Positions 1-8,983 are shown, counted from the first letter of the stretch. The stretch: DNA of 53,744 nt from Verrucomicrobiota bacterium (GCA_023383055.1 JAHDYP010000030.1:1-53744), one strand, 5' to 3'. Numbers and translations are program-made. Notes: generated by a model from the sequence alone, not told the origin.

Positions 1-700
1 GGCGGCATTCACCCAGACCCAGCCCGACGGCGTAAATCGACTGAATGATGCCGTCATGCAGATCACGACCGATACGGATTCTTTCCTCGAGGGAACGTCG
101 CAGCCGCTGTTCGCTCTCGCGGAGGGCCTCCTCGGCCAGTCGTCGTTGGGTGATGTCCCAGGCAATCCCGAGGACCTGAACCGGCCGACCCGGGAGGCTC
201 TGGCGCCTGAGGTTGACGCGCAGCGCCACGCGATGCCCGTCCTTGGCGGTGACGCTCACTTCCACGTGACCCCGGTCGGTGCCGGTCTGGAGCGATTCGA
301 GCACCTGCAAATAGGCGGCGCGATCCTCGGGGATGATGAGCTGGGCCAGTTTCAGGCGGCCGGCTTCCTCGCGGCGGTATCCAAGGATCTGTTCCCCGGC
401 GCGGTTCAACGCGGTCAGTTGGCCCTCGGTATCGTGGGCGAAGAGGATGTCATGCGCGTTCTCGAAGAGATCCTGGTAATGCTCGTGCAGAGCTTGCTCG
501 CGCTGGCGGATGGTCTCCAACTGGCGTCGCGACGCGCGGCGCAGGACTGCCACCCAGGTGATCGCTGCGACGACGAATCCGCCAAGGAAGACCAGCGCCC
601 AGATCAACTCCGTCAATTCCGGCAGCGGACCCCGGGAAGCCGCGGAATCGGTTTGCGCGAGGATCGTTGAGCCGCGGAGCAGCGCAAGGATGGCGAACAT
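1..700 (-). CDS. PAS-domain sensor histidine kinase (NarL-type), 3' end outside window
   Basis: Reading the minus strand from the ATG at 700 gives 233 codons running off the window edge, so the ATPase domain is not visible. Residues 34-54 form a membrane helix preceded by a weak signal-like stretch. A PAS domain spans about 73-190 (FENAHDILFAHDTEGQL, ending in WDITQRR). A HisKA_3 dimerisation box follows, with the phospho-acceptor His near 215 in GRDLHDGIIQSIYAVGLG. That box is typical of NarX/LiaS/DesK-type kinases, which pair with NarL-type regulators. It lies 65 bp after the fumarase beta gene on the same strand and could be co-transcribed. The signal sensed is unknown, and the start codon is the least certain point. 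Confidence 0.85.
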   Translation of the reverse strand, partial: MFAILALLRGSTILAQTDSAASRGPLPELTELIWALVFLGGFVVAAITWVAVLRRASRRQLETIRQREQALHEHYQDLFENAHDILFAHDTEGQLTALNRAGEQILGYRREEAGRLKLAQLIIPEDRAAYLQVLESLQTGTDRGHVEVSVTAKDGHRVALRVNLRRQSLPGRPVQVLGIAWDITQRRLAEEALRESEQRLRRSLEERIRIGRDLHDGIIQSIYAVGLGLGECR

Positions 701-765
701 TCCGGGCAGTCGCCGGCGGGGCGACCGGCGGACATTGGGGGTGCGACGCTCGGGCGTCTGGCCTT

Positions 766-1338
766 TCACAACCGCTTGATCAACTCGGACTGGCTGGCGG
801 CGAAGATTTCCTGGTGCAGGGACCGGCCATGGGCATCCATGGTCACCACCGCGGGGAACTGCTCGACTTCGAGCTCCCAGATTGCCTCGGGCGAACCGAA
901 CTGCTCGAGGAAGGAAACACCGCGGACTTTCTTGATGCACTCGGCGAGGACCTGGGCGGCGCCGCCCACGGCGTGCAGGTAAACGCAACCGAACTTGCGG
1001 CAGGCCTCGAGGGTTCGGGCACCCATGCCGCCTTTGCCGATCACTCCGCGCAGGCCGAATTTCTCGATGATCTGGGCCTGATAAGGTTCCTCGCGGCTCG
1101 AAGTGGTGGGGCCGGCTGCAACCACGCGCCAGCCGCCGTTCTCCGGCAGCACCACCGGGCCGCAGTGGTAGAGGATTCCATCGCGCAGATTCACACCCGC
1201 GGGCAGGGATCCCCCTTCATGCAAGTATTTGTGGACGACATCGCGGCCGGTGAACAGGGTGCCGCTGATGGCCACCTCGTCGCCCACTTTCAGAGCGCGC
1301 ATGCCATCGTCCGTGAAGGGACTGGTTAATTGGATCAT
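766..1338 (-). CDS. class I fumarate hydratase, beta (C-terminal) subunit
   Basis: A 190-aa protein of the FumA C-terminal/TtdB family. Visible family blocks are the start KVGDEVAISGTLFTGRD, HCGPVV, the substrate-binding stretch AAGPTTSSREEPY, and GVIGKGGMG. With the alpha subunit it forms the oxygen-sensitive [4Fe-4S] hydro-lyase that interconverts fumarate and malate in the cytosol; tartrate dehydratases share the fold and cannot be fully excluded. It starts 13 bp after the alpha-subunit stop, so the two are clearly one transcription unit. The split-subunit arrangement is usual in archaea, thermophiles and many anaerobes. Confidence 0.88.
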   Translation of the reverse strand: MIQLTSPFTDDGMRALKVGDEVAISGTLFTGRDVVHKYLHEGGSLPAGVNLRDGILYHCGPVVLPENGGWRVVAAGPTTSSREEPYQAQIIEKFGLRGVIGKGGMGARTLEACRKFGCVYLHAVGGAAQVLAECIKKVRGVSFLEQFGSPEAIWELEVEQFPAVVTMDAHGRSLHQEIFAASQSELIKRL

Positions 1339-1351
1339 AAACGAGTCGGAC

Positions 1352-2230
1352 TCAATAGAGCCAATTCCGGATGCTATCGTCCGCGCCGAGAGTCACGCCC
1401 TGGCGCCGGTAGGCCCAGCACATGTAACTGACGCTGACAAAAAAGGAGGCCGGCAGCCGGTTCAACACGCCCACTTTAACCCCGAGGAGCGTGGTTTTTC
1501 CCCCAAATCCCATCGGCCCAATCCCCAGTTCGTTGGCCGTCTTCAACACGTCCTGCTCCAATTCGTCGAGCGCCGGCACGGGATTCCGATCGTCCAGCAG
1601 CCGAAGCAACTGCCGCTTGGAATGCTCGTAGCCGGTGGCGCGGTCGCCACCAATGCAGACGCCCAGAATCCCGGGTCCGCATCCTTTCCCCTGGGCCTGG
1701 AGCACGGCGTCGAGCACCGCGCGGCGGCAACCGGCGAGATCGCGGTTGGCTTTCAGCGCTTCGATGGGGAGGGCATACTGCGCGCCGACGTTTTCGCAGC
1801 CGCCGCCTTTGAGCACGAGACGCACCTCGGTGTGTGGAGCACGGTGTTGGTGAAAATGGATGGTGGGCGAGCCCGGTCCGACATTGGTGCCGTCATTGAC
1901 GCCCGTGAGGGAATCCACGGAGTTCTGGCGCAGGTAACCGCGTTGGGTGGCCTGGCGGACGGCCTCGCGGGCGGTCTCCTCCCAGGCGATCTGGTCGAGG
2001 CCGACCGGGGCATCCACAAAGAAGAGAATGCTGCCGGTGTCCTGGCAGATCGGCTGGGACTTGGCCTTGGCAAGCTCGATGTTGCGTTCGATGAGCTTGA
2101 GGGCGGACTCGGCAATGGTTCCTTGTTTCTCTTGATGGAGCGAGCCGAGAATGGCTCGCTGCACATCATCCGGGATCTCCGCCGAGGCGCGGCGTATCAG
2201 TTCAACCAGTGAATCCTGAAGACACGACAT
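1352..2230 (-). CDS. class I fumarate hydratase, alpha (N-terminal) subunit
   Basis: A 292-aa iron-sulfur subunit. Family landmarks are CQDTG (Cys62), the TGVNDGTNVGPGSP block, KGGGCENVG (Cys145), CGPGILGVCIGG (Cys184, Cys192), and GFGGKTTLLGVKV near the C terminus. Cys62 and Cys184 are the best candidates for [4Fe-4S] ligands, and the extra Cys145 and Cys192 are noteworthy. It catalyses reversible hydration of fumarate with the beta subunit encoded immediately downstream. Length is normal for the split family. TtdA-type L-tartrate dehydratase is the only realistic alternative. Nothing suggests truncation. Confidence 0.88.
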   Translation of the reverse strand: MSCLQDSLVELIRRASAEIPDDVQRAILGSLHQEKQGTIAESALKLIERNIELAKAKSQPICQDTGSILFFVDAPVGLDQIAWEETAREAVRQATQRGYLRQNSVDSLTGVNDGTNVGPGSPTIHFHQHRAPHTEVRLVLKGGGCENVGAQYALPIEALKANRDLAGCRRAVLDAVLQAQGKGCGPGILGVCIGGDRATGYEHSKRQLLRLLDDRNPVPALDELEQDVLKTANELGIGPMGFGGKTTLLGVKVGVLNRLPASFFVSVSYMCWAYRRQGVTLGADDSIRNWLY

Positions 2231-2340
2231 AAGTCCGGACGTTAAAGGCTGCCCTGCTGGCTGTCAACGAACGCTGGCTTTCCCCGGCGTTCAGTTTTCC
2301 ATCGCGTTGGCTTCCGGGATGGGATAAACCTACCAGCCGC

Positions 2341-3231
2341 ATGACCGACCGCGCTGCACATCAGCTGTCGAAATGGCCATTTTTTCTGGGCGACGCGCTG
2401 TTGCTCGGCGTGGCGGGGTTGGTGTTGTGGCAGGGAGCGCGGCCGCTGGCGATGTGGGAGATGGTTCTGCTGGCGAGTTGTGTGGCGGCCGGCGCCGGCT
2501 TGTGCGTCATCCCGTTTATTCTCGAATACCGGTACCTCTCGAAGCTGGCCCAGGTGGAGCGACTGCAGCGGACGCTGCTGCAAGTGCACAACATCGAAGG
2601 CATTGCGCGCCAGATCGCCAGCGCCACCTCATGCTGGCAGGCCATTCAAGATGATGCCCGTAAAGCGGTCGACGCCTCGCGGGAGATCACCGATTCGATG
2701 ACCTCCGAGGCCCGGGCGTTCCAGCAGTTTCTCGAGAAGGCAAACGATACCGAACGCGGCCATCTGCGGCTCGAGGTGGAGAAACTCCGGCGCGCTGAAG
2801 CGGACTGGCTGCAAGTGCTCATTCGGGTGCTCGATCATGTGTTCGCCCTGTTCCTGGCGGCGGTCCGTTCGGGGCAGCCGGGGTTGATCGAGCAGTTGAC
2901 GGGCTTCCAGCGCGCTTGTCGCGAGGTCGCCCTCCGGGTGGGCCTGGTTCCGTTTGAGGCGCAAGCGGGCGAGCCATTCGACAAGCAGCGCCACCGAACC
3001 AGCGGGGAAGGCGAGGTTCCCGAAGAGAGCCGGGTTGGGGAGACGCTGGCGACGGGTTATCGGTTTCAGGGTCAGCAGGTGCGCAAAGCCCTGGTGTCGC
3101 TCCAGGGCGAGCGCCTGGAGCCTTCGCCGCTTTCGATCAGCCAAATCCGCAGTCGTCGCGAGCACGCATCCTCCGAAACCGGCTCAGCCGCCGCGCGCGT
3201 CAGCGAGACGGACATGCTTTCCGCTCCGTAG
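2341..3231 (+). CDS. GrpE-like membrane-anchored protein
   Basis: A 296-aa protein with two hydrophobic helices at about residues 13-31 and 38-60, a helical/coiled-coil middle (about 75-160), and a C-terminal part resembling the GrpE beta domain. The middle reads RRAEADWLQVLIRVLDH, followed by EPFDKQRH and ETLATGYRFQGQQVRKALVSL, the last matching GrpE's GY-x-x-x-g-x-v-R-x-A-x-V pattern. Canonical GrpE is a soluble DnaK nucleotide-exchange factor. The membrane anchor and lack of a neighbouring dnaK make this a paralog of unknown role. Its 3' end overlaps the convergent pyrD gene by 32 bp. Confidence 0.7.
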   Translation: MTDRAAHQLSKWPFFLGDALLLGVAGLVLWQGARPLAMWEMVLLASCVAAGAGLCVIPFILEYRYLSKLAQVERLQRTLLQVHNIEGIARQIASATSCWQAIQDDARKAVDASREITDSMTSEARAFQQFLEKANDTERGHLRLEVEKLRRAEADWLQVLIRVLDHVFALFLAAVRSGQPGLIEQLTGFQRACREVALRVGLVPFEAQAGEPFDKQRHRTSGEGEVPEESRVGETLATGYRFQGQQVRKALVSLQGERLEPSPLSISQIRSRREHASSETGSAAARVSETDMLSAP

Positions 3232-4366
3232 CCAGGCACCCGACGGCCTCCTGCAGACAGGTGAACCCGTGGTGTTGGAGGCGCTGGCTCAGACCTCGCA
3301 CGATTGCCCGAGGAAGCCCCGGTCCTTCAAAGACCAGGCCGGTGTAGATCTGGAGCAACGATGCCCCCGCCGCCACCTTCTCCCAGGCATCCTCGGCGTT
3401 GAAGATCCCGCCCACGCCGATAACGGGAAGGGAGCCACGGGTCTGCCGGTAGAGATGACGGATGACCTCGGTGCTGCGGCGGGCCAGTGGACGGCCGCTC
3501 AACCCGCCCGACTCCGCATAGACGGCTTGAATTTCGGGATGAGCGGAAGTTGGTCGGGCCACGGTGGTATTGGTGGCGACGATGCCGGAGAGCTCACGCG
3601 TTTCCGCCAGGACCAGGACGTCATCCAACGCTTCAAAGCTCAAGTCGGGCGCAACCTTGATCAGCACGGGGCGGCGGGCGGCTGGGTTCGTGGCCCGACT
3701 CAGACCGGCCGGTGCCCGGCCCAGCTCGTCGTTGACTTCCTGCAGGGCGGCGAGGATTTCGTCCAGCGCCGTCCGGTCCTGGAGTTGCCGGAGGTTCGGT
3801 GTGTTGGGCGAGCTGACGTTTACGACGAAAAAGTCGGCGTGTGGCCAGAGGACTTGGAAGGACTTGGCATAATCCCGGGCGGCCTGATCCAGCGGCGTCA
3901 ATTTGGATTTGCCGAGATTGATGCCGACCGGGTGAGCGGGCCACCGGCCGCTCGAACGCAGAGAGGCCAGTCGGGCGGCCAGAGCCTCGGCGCCGGCGTT
4001 GTTGAATCCCATGCGATTGACGATCGCCTCCTCCGCAATGGCCCGAAAGACGCGCGGCGGCGGGTTGCCAGGCTGGGCCAGCCAGGTGACCGCACCCAGC
4101 TCGGAGAATCCGAACCCGAGCGCGGCCCACGCGGGCACGGCATCGGCGCCTTTGTCCATGCCGGCCGCCAGTCCCACCGGGTTGGGAAAGGAGAGGCCGA
4201 ACAGCGACACTGGCAGAGCGGGCGGCTGATGCAGTGTGCTGACCGCATCGCAGAGCAGCGGGTGGCGGCTGAGCCAGCCCAGCGCGTGCAGGGTCCACTC
4301 GTGGATTTGCTCCGGCGGCTGCGAGAAAAGTGCCGGGCGCACGACCCGGCGGTAGAACCAGCTCAT
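3200..4366 (-). CDS. pyrD: dihydroorotate dehydrogenase (quinone), class 2
   Basis: A 388-aa FMN flavoprotein that oxidises dihydroorotate to orotate in pyrimidine synthesis, passing electrons to quinone at the membrane. The amphipathic N-terminal helix (MSWFYRRVVRPALF) is the class 2 membrane-association segment. FMN and substrate motifs are clear: PNPVGLAAGMDKG (about 61-73), NRMGFNN (118-123), VVNVSSPNTPNLR with the catalytic Ser near 185-186, and GVGGIFNAEDAWEK. The extreme C terminus (after about residue 370) overlaps the convergent GrpE-like gene. It is 11 bp downstream of the HEAT-repeat gene, so probably in its operon. Confidence 0.95.
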   Translation of the reverse strand: MSWFYRRVVRPALFSQPPEQIHEWTLHALGWLSRHPLLCDAVSTLHQPPALPVSLFGLSFPNPVGLAAGMDKGADAVPAWAALGFGFSELGAVTWLAQPGNPPPRVFRAIAEEAIVNRMGFNNAGAEALAARLASLRSSGRWPAHPVGINLGKSKLTPLDQAARDYAKSFQVLWPHADFFVVNVSSPNTPNLRQLQDRTALDEILAALQEVNDELGRAPAGLSRATNPAARRPVLIKVAPDLSFEALDDVLVLAETRELSGIVATNTTVARPTSAHPEIQAVYAESGGLSGRPLARRSTEVIRHLYRQTRGSLPVIGVGGIFNAEDAWEKVAAGASLLQIYTGLVFEGPGLPRAIVRGLSQRLQHHGFTCLQEAVGCLATERKACPSR

Positions 4367-4377
4367 CGGCGCGAGTT

Positions 4378-5277
4378 TCAGAACTCGGGTGATGGGTGTC
4401 GAGCGCCGAATTCTACGAACCGACGGGGCACGATGGCACGGAGGGCGAGGTCGGCATGCCAGCGCACCGCCGCGTCTTCGTCATCGACCAGACGTTCGAG
4501 CGCCGGGACGGCGTTGGTGGCGCTGGATCGGAACTGGCTCAAGGAGAAGGCCGCCTTCTCCCTAACACGCGGCTCGGGATGATCGAGGGCCTGGATGAAG
4601 TGGGGAATCGCGGCGGGACCAATGGTGGTGAGCGCGTGCGCGGCCGAGGCCATCAGCTGAAAGTCGGAGTCGGATAGCAAGTGGGCCAAATGGGCGGCCG
4701 CCGGCGCGGCCGGTCGGCGGATCTGGCTGAGCGCGTAGCACGCCAGGCGGCGGATTTCCGGATCGGGATCCTGGAGGGCGGCCGTCAGGCCAGGCACCGC
4801 CGCGGCACCACACCCGCCCAGGGCAGTGGCGACCCGGCTGGCGAGTTGCCGGTCCGGATCGCGCAGGGCTTCGAGCAACGGGTCAACCGGCGCCTCGGCG
4901 CCAAAGAGTGCCAACGCGGTGGCGGCGGCGAGACGTTCGTCCCTGGCGCGGAATGGTTGCCAGAAGCCAATGAAGGCGCGGCGCCAATTCACCGGGAGGC
5001 GGCTCGAGAATGCCAGGACCGGCGAGCGCAGCCACGATTCGCGCCGATGGAGCTGGCGAACGAGAAGAGGGACGGCGTCGGGTCCCATCGATTGCAGGGC
5101 GCGGGTGGCGGCGGCTCGAGTCGAGTGGGAGGGGCTGAGGAGATCGAGTGACCATTCCGCGCACTTCCGGCGGTCGTGGGCGGGCTGGTGGCTGAACCAG
5201 GGCGCGCCCATCACCCAGCACGCCAGGATGCCACCGGCGACCAGGAGGATACCCGTGATGACTCGGCGGCGGTTCAT
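4378..5277 (-). CDS. membrane-anchored HEAT-repeat protein
   Basis: A 299-aa protein starting with an uncleaved signal/anchor helix (residues 7-25, GILLVAGGILACWVMG) and continuing as tandem HEAT/PBS-lyase-type helical repeats of about 30-40 residues. Repeat units such as DPDPEIRRLACYALSQI and HPEPRVREKAAFSLSQF are easy to see. HEAT arrays are protein-interaction scaffolds; no enzyme motif is present. It most likely faces the periplasm. It sits between the exonuclease (6 bp upstream) and pyrD (11 bp downstream) in a tight minus-strand run, but those neighbours do not reveal a function. Confidence 0.8.
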   Translation of the reverse strand: MNRRRVITGILLVAGGILACWVMGAPWFSHQPAHDRRKCAEWSLDLLSPSHSTRAAATRALQSMGPDAVPLLVRQLHRRESWLRSPVLAFSSRLPVNWRRAFIGFWQPFRARDERLAAATALALFGAEAPVDPLLEALRDPDRQLASRVATALGGCGAAAVPGLTAALQDPDPEIRRLACYALSQIRRPAAPAAAHLAHLLSDSDFQLMASAAHALTTIGPAAIPHFIQALDHPEPRVREKAAFSLSQFRSSATNAVPALERLVDDEDAAVRWHADLALRAIVPRRFVEFGARHPSPEF

Positions 5278-5283
5278 GCGGGA

Positions 5284-6003
5284 TTACTTTATCCCAGCAA
5301 GACGTTCTTTCCAAATCCGGTAGAGCTCCAGGGTGGCCTGGACATCGCGCAGGCAGTACTCGGCAATTTCGCGAAAGCGGCCCTCCTGCAGGAGCCGGTT
5401 CACGTCGAGACCGGTGACGCCGTGGGCTTTGGGTGAGGGGATTCCAAACGCTTTGCAGTAGAAATCGAGGTTGAAACGACGCGCGGCGCCGTCGCGGCCA
5501 CTCACTCCGTAGAATGTTAATTGCTCGGCGAGATCGCAGTGAGGTTCGGTCTGAAACCGGTAACCGAGCCAGTCTTTGCGAGAGATGGGCACTTCGAGCA
5601 GGGCGGAGCGCAAGTAGACGAACGGGACATCGAAGCCGCGGCCATTGAAGGTGACGATGTGCTCGTAATGCTGGGCGACATCCCAGAAGCGCGCCAGCAG
5701 ATCCGCTTCGTCCGGGCAGGAGACAAAACGCACGGCGCGGTCCGCGGCCTCCTCCTCCGCGTGGTCGGTCGCCGTGAACAGGACCTGTCCCCGGGAGGTT
5801 TCGGCGTTGATCATGGCCACACAGACGACCTGCGCGGTGAATGGCCAGAGGTTGAATTGCTGCTGGATTTCCGCGCGGCGGCGCTGGGAACTCACTTCGT
5901 CCGGCAAACGTTCGGATTCGCGGAACAGATATTCCTGCTGGGCTGCATCGAGTTGATCCAGCGGCAGGGCGGAGGTTTCAATGTCGAAGACGAGACGGGC
6001 CAT
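5284..6003 (-). CDS. predicted 3'-5' exonuclease related to PolB exonuclease domain
   Basis: From the ATG at 6003 the protein is 239 aa and begins MARLVFDIETS, placing the DEDD-type acidic pair at Asp7/Glu9. A longer frame starts upstream at 6054 but adds only a non-conserved tail. Exo II is VTFNGRGFDVPF, and exo III is in EYCLRDVQATLELY. This matches the DNA_pol_B_exo2 family, stand-alone relatives of the proofreading domain of B-family polymerases, with presumed single-strand DNA or RNA trimming activity. It ends 6 bp before the HEAT-repeat gene, suggesting one operon with pyrD. Confidence 0.85.
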   Translation of the reverse strand: MARLVFDIETSALPLDQLDAAQQEYLFRESERLPDEVSSQRRRAEIQQQFNLWPFTAQVVCVAMINAETSRGQVLFTATDHAEEEAADRAVRFVSCPDEADLLARFWDVAQHYEHIVTFNGRGFDVPFVYLRSALLEVPISRKDWLGYRFQTEPHCDLAEQLTFYGVSGRDGAARRFNLDFYCKAFGIPSPKAHGVTGLDVNRLLQEGRFREIAEYCLRDVQATLELYRIWKERLAGIK

Positions 6004-6028
6004 GTGGACGGGTGGGGTATAAACGGCA

Positions 6029-6079
6029 CCGGGATGGCGCCTGACACCCTTCATCGCCTGTCAGAGCGCGCCATCCCGG
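6029..6079 (-). terminator. long hairpin between the Lys-rich peptide gene and the exonuclease gene
   Basis: The arms CCGGGATGGCGC (6029-6040) and GCGCCATCCCGG (6068-6079) pair perfectly over 12 bp. They enclose a second perfect pair, CTGACA (6041-6046) with TGTCAG (6059-6064), and a 12-nt loop; the right side carries a 3-nt bulge. It lies 19 bp after the stop codon of the 21-aa gene on the minus strand. No clear U-tract follows, so it may act as a stabilising 3' structure or Rho-assisted terminator. Confidence 0.55.
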
Positions 6080-6097
6080 GATAGGAACTAGCCGATG

Positions 6098-6163
6098 CTA
6101 CTTCTTCTTCTTGGCAGCAGCCTTCTTCGCAGGTTTTTTCGCAGCTTTCTTCTTAGCGGGCAC
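6098..6163 (-). CDS. 21-aa Lys/Ala-rich micro-protein
   Basis: A GTG at 6163 opens a 21-residue frame reading MPAKKKAAKKPAKKAAAK plus three more lysines, then TAG at 6098. About 11 of 21 residues are Lys. A strong Shine-Dalgarno (GGAGGTGA) sits 9 nt upstream, and an in-frame stop (TGA) overlaps it, so the GTG is the only possible start. The composition is that of a histone H1-like AKKAAKK tail without the globular domain; nucleic-acid binding is inferred only from charge. It is divergent from mutS and followed by a long hairpin, so it looks like its own small transcription unit. Confidence 0.7.
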   Translation of the reverse strand: MPAKKKAAKKPAKKAAAKKKK

Positions 6164-6311
6164 GAGATGTCACCTCCGTTCCTTTTTTGGGTTAAATTCG
6201 ATCAGACCTGAAATTTTCTTTCCACGCGCGCTTCGTTGTTTGGCTCTCGCGGCATTTTGTAACAGAAAAATTTTTCCTGACTAGTCTTTTTCTTGCCTTA
6301 ACCTGCGCGCG

Positions 6312-8903
6312 ATGAGCCGCGAGACCGAACTGACCCCGATGATGGCGCAATACCGGCGCATCAAAAGCGAGCTGCCCAAGGACGCATTGTTGCTGTTTCG
6401 CCTCGGCGATTTTTACGAGCTGTTCTTCGAGGACGCTCGCGATGGCGCGCAGTTGCTTAACGTCGCGCTCACGAAGCGCGGCGTGGTGCCCATGTGCGGC
6501 ATCCCCTATCACGCGGCCAACAGTTACATCGGCCGCATCCTCAAAGCGGGCCGCAAGGTCGCCATCTGCGATCAGATCGAGGAGGCGCGTCCCGGTCAGC
6601 TGGTCAAACGCGCGGTCACCCAGATCCTCAGCCCGGGCGCGCACTTCGACGAACGGATGCTCAGCGCGGAGCGGCACAACTACCTCGCCGCGATCCAACC
6701 GCGCGGAGCCGGCGCCGGCCTGGCGCTCGTCGATCTGACCACGGGCGATTTCCGGGTGACCGAGTTCACCGACACCGCCGCATTGGTCGCCGAAATCGAA
6801 CGGGTGCGCCCGGCGGAGGTGGTGTTGCCCGGGGAAGCCGCGGCGCTGCGCGCGCTGGTGCAACCGTGGGTGCCGGCGGTGAACGGCTACGACGACTGGG
6901 TCTTCGCGCCCGAGACCGCGCAGTTCACCCTGCGCGAGCATTTCCACGTGGCGGCGTTGGATGGTTTGGGCTTGAAGGATCGGCCGGCGGCGATCGGCGC
7001 GGCGGGCGCCGTGCTGCATTACCTGACGCAACACCTGCGCAGGGATGTCGCGCATCTGACGCGGTTGGTCGTTTACCAGTCCATGGATTATCTCGTGCTG
7101 GACAGCACCACGCTCCGGCACCTGGAGATCCTTGAACCTTCGCACCGGGACGCCCCCAAGCCGGGTTCGTTGTACGGCGCGCTGAATCGGACGGTCACGC
7201 CGATGGGCGCGCGGCGGTTGCGCGATTGGCTGGGGCAACCGCTCGCGGATATCGGCGCCATCCACCAGCGCCAGCAGGCGGTGGAGACCTGGATCGGTCA
7301 GCCGCCCGCCCTCGAAACGTTTCGCAGCCGGTTGGCCTCCGTGCGGGATCTCGAACGCACCGTGACTCGCCTGAGCGTCGGCACCGGCAACGCCCGCGAT
7401 CTGCAGGCGTTGCGGCTCGCCCTGGAGCAGGTTCCGTATTTACGCCAGCAACTGGAAGCCGCCGCGGCCCGGCGGCTGAAAGTCGATTCGGCCGGCACCG
7501 GTCCATGGCTGAGCGAATGGCCCGAACCAGCACCGGCCGCGCCGGGACCGGCCGCGGCGACTTTGCTGACGGCGCTGGGTCAGCAGTTGCGTGAATTGCC
7601 CGACCTGGTGGCGAAGATCGGCCAGGCCATTGTCGATGAACCGCCGCTCGCCCTCAAGGAAGGCGGTTTGATCCGGCCGGGGTTCGACGCGGCGCTGGAT
7701 GAGCTGCGCCAGGCCGGCAGCGAGGGCAAGGCCTGGATCGCGCAGCTGCAGCAGGATGAGATCAAGCGAACCGGCATCGCTTCGCTCAAGATCCGGTTCA
7801 ACTCGGTGTTCGGCTATTACATCGAGGTGACGCGCGCCAACCTCGACAAGGTGCCGTCGCATTACGTCCGCAAACAGACCGTCGCCAACGGCGAACGCTT
7901 CATCACCCCGGATCTGAAGCAGATGGAGGCGAAAATCCTCGGCGCCGAGGAACGGAGTCTGCGCCTTGAATACGATCTCTTCCTTCGCGTGCGCGAAGCG
8001 GTGATCGCGCGCGTGGCGGAGATCCAGGAGACGGCGGGCGCGCTGGCCCAGCTCGATGTTCTCGCCGCGTTCGCCGAGGTGGCGCGGATGCACAACTACC
8101 GCCGACCCGAGATCGGGGACGCCGGCATCATTCGCATCAAGGAAGGCCGGCATCCGGTGCTGGAACAGTCACTGACCGAGGAACGCTTTGTGCCGAACGA
8201 TACGGAGCTCGACGGCACCACGCAGGGAATCATGCTGATCACCGGCCCGAACATGGCGGGCAAAAGCACTTACATCCGCCAGGTCGCGCTGCTGACCCTG
8301 ATGGCACACGTCGGCTCCTTTGTGCCGGCCGCCGAGGCCCGGATCGACCGGGTGGACCGCATTTTCACGCGGATCGGCGCGAGCGACGATCTGTCGCGCG
8401 GTCAGTCCACTTTCATGGTCGAGATGAGCGAAACCGCCAACATCCTGAACAACGCGACCCAACAGAGCCTGATCATTTTGGATGAGATCGGACGCGGCAC
8501 CAGCACCTTCGACGGGCTGAGCCTGGCCTGGTCGATTGTCGAGCACCTGCACAACCAGGTGGGGGCGAAAACCCTCTTCGCCACGCATTACCACGAGCTC
8601 ACCGAACTGGCCGGACGCCTCGCCCGACTGCGCAATTACAACGTCGCCGTGCGCGAATGGCGCGATCAGGTCGTCTTTTTGCGGAAGATTCTCCCGGGCG
8701 GGACGGACAAGAGCTACGGTATCCAGGTCGCCCGGCTCGCCGGCGTCCCCAAGGCCGTCATCGACCGCGCCAAGGTCATTCTCCGCAACCTCGAAGAATC
8801 CGAGCTCACCCCGGAAGGGAACATCCGCGCGGCGCCCAAGCAGCGGGATCGGGCCAAGCTCCAGCAACTCGAGCCGCCGCCGCAACTGGATCTGTTCGGG
8901 TAA
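6312..8903 (+). CDS. mutS: DNA mismatch repair protein MutS
   Basis: An 863-aa full-length MutS1. The mismatch-recognition Phe-x-Glu is visible as GDFYELF (Phe34, Glu36). The connector, lever and clamp regions follow in normal order. The ABC-type ATPase has Walker A GPNMAGKST near 644, the signature region DDLSRGQSTFMVEM, Walker B LIILDEIGRGTST near 723, and the C-terminal LFATHYHEL. It binds base mismatches and small loops and recruits MutL for excision. It is transcribed away from the Lys-rich peptide gene; no mutL is nearby. The terminal QLDLFG motif is typical of MutS ends. Confidence 0.97.
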   Translation: MSRETELTPMMAQYRRIKSELPKDALLLFRLGDFYELFFEDARDGAQLLNVALTKRGVVPMCGIPYHAANSYIGRILKAGRKVAICDQIEEARPGQLVKRAVTQILSPGAHFDERMLSAERHNYLAAIQPRGAGAGLALVDLTTGDFRVTEFTDTAALVAEIERVRPAEVVLPGEAAALRALVQPWVPAVNGYDDWVFAPETAQFTLREHFHVAALDGLGLKDRPAAIGAAGAVLHYLTQHLRRDVAHLTRLVVYQSMDYLVLDSTTLRHLEILEPSHRDAPKPGSLYGALNRTVTPMGARRLRDWLGQPLADIGAIHQRQQAVETWIGQPPALETFRSRLASVRDLERTVTRLSVGTGNARDLQALRLALEQVPYLRQQLEAAAARRLKVDSAGTGPWLSEWPEPAPAAPGPAAATLLTALGQQLRELPDLVAKIGQAIVDEPPLALKEGGLIRPGFDAALDELRQAGSEGKAWIAQLQQDEIKRTGIASLKIRFNSVFGYYIEVTRANLDKVPSHYVRKQTVANGERFITPDLKQMEAKILGAEERSLRLEYDLFLRVREAVIARVAEIQETAGALAQLDVLAAFAEVARMHNYRRPEIGDAGIIRIKEGRHPVLEQSLTEERFVPNDTELDGTTQGIMLITGPNMAGKSTYIRQVALLTLMAHVGSFVPAAEARIDRVDRIFTRIGASDDLSRGQSTFMVEMSETANILNNATQQSLIILDEIGRGTSTFDGLSLAWSIVEHLHNQVGAKTLFATHYHELTELAGRLARLRNYNVAVREWRDQVVFLRKILPGGTDKSYGIQVARLAGVPKAVIDRAKVILRNLEESELTPEGNIRAAPKQRDRAKLQQLEPPPQLDLFG

Positions 8904-8958
8904 CCAGGGCGCCAGCCGCCGCCACCGCTTACGCTCCAAAACCCATTCGCAACTGCAT

Positions 8959-8983
8959 CGGAGCGCCGGCCTCCGGCACGGCG
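8959..8983 (+). repeat. REP-like element, copy 1 (left flank of RAYT)
   Basis: A 25-nt unit beginning CGGAGCGCCGGCCTCCGGC, with a GCCGG/CCGGC stem and a 3-nt loop. The same 25 nt occur in inverted orientation at 9756-9780, on the other side of the transposase gene. Confidence 0.75.

Noticed and set aside
2954..4582. 542-codon plus-strand frame across pyrD and the HEAT gene
   Set aside because: Antisense shadow typical of GC-rich DNA; no conserved blocks.
6941..6951. Second parS-like site in mutS (TTTCCACGTGG)
   Set aside because: Only half of the palindrome is preserved; the only full-length match is at 23268.
6192..7265. 357-codon minus-strand frame opposite the start of mutS
   Set aside because: Composition dominated by Arg, Gln and Ala with no motifs; mutS is unambiguous on the other strand.
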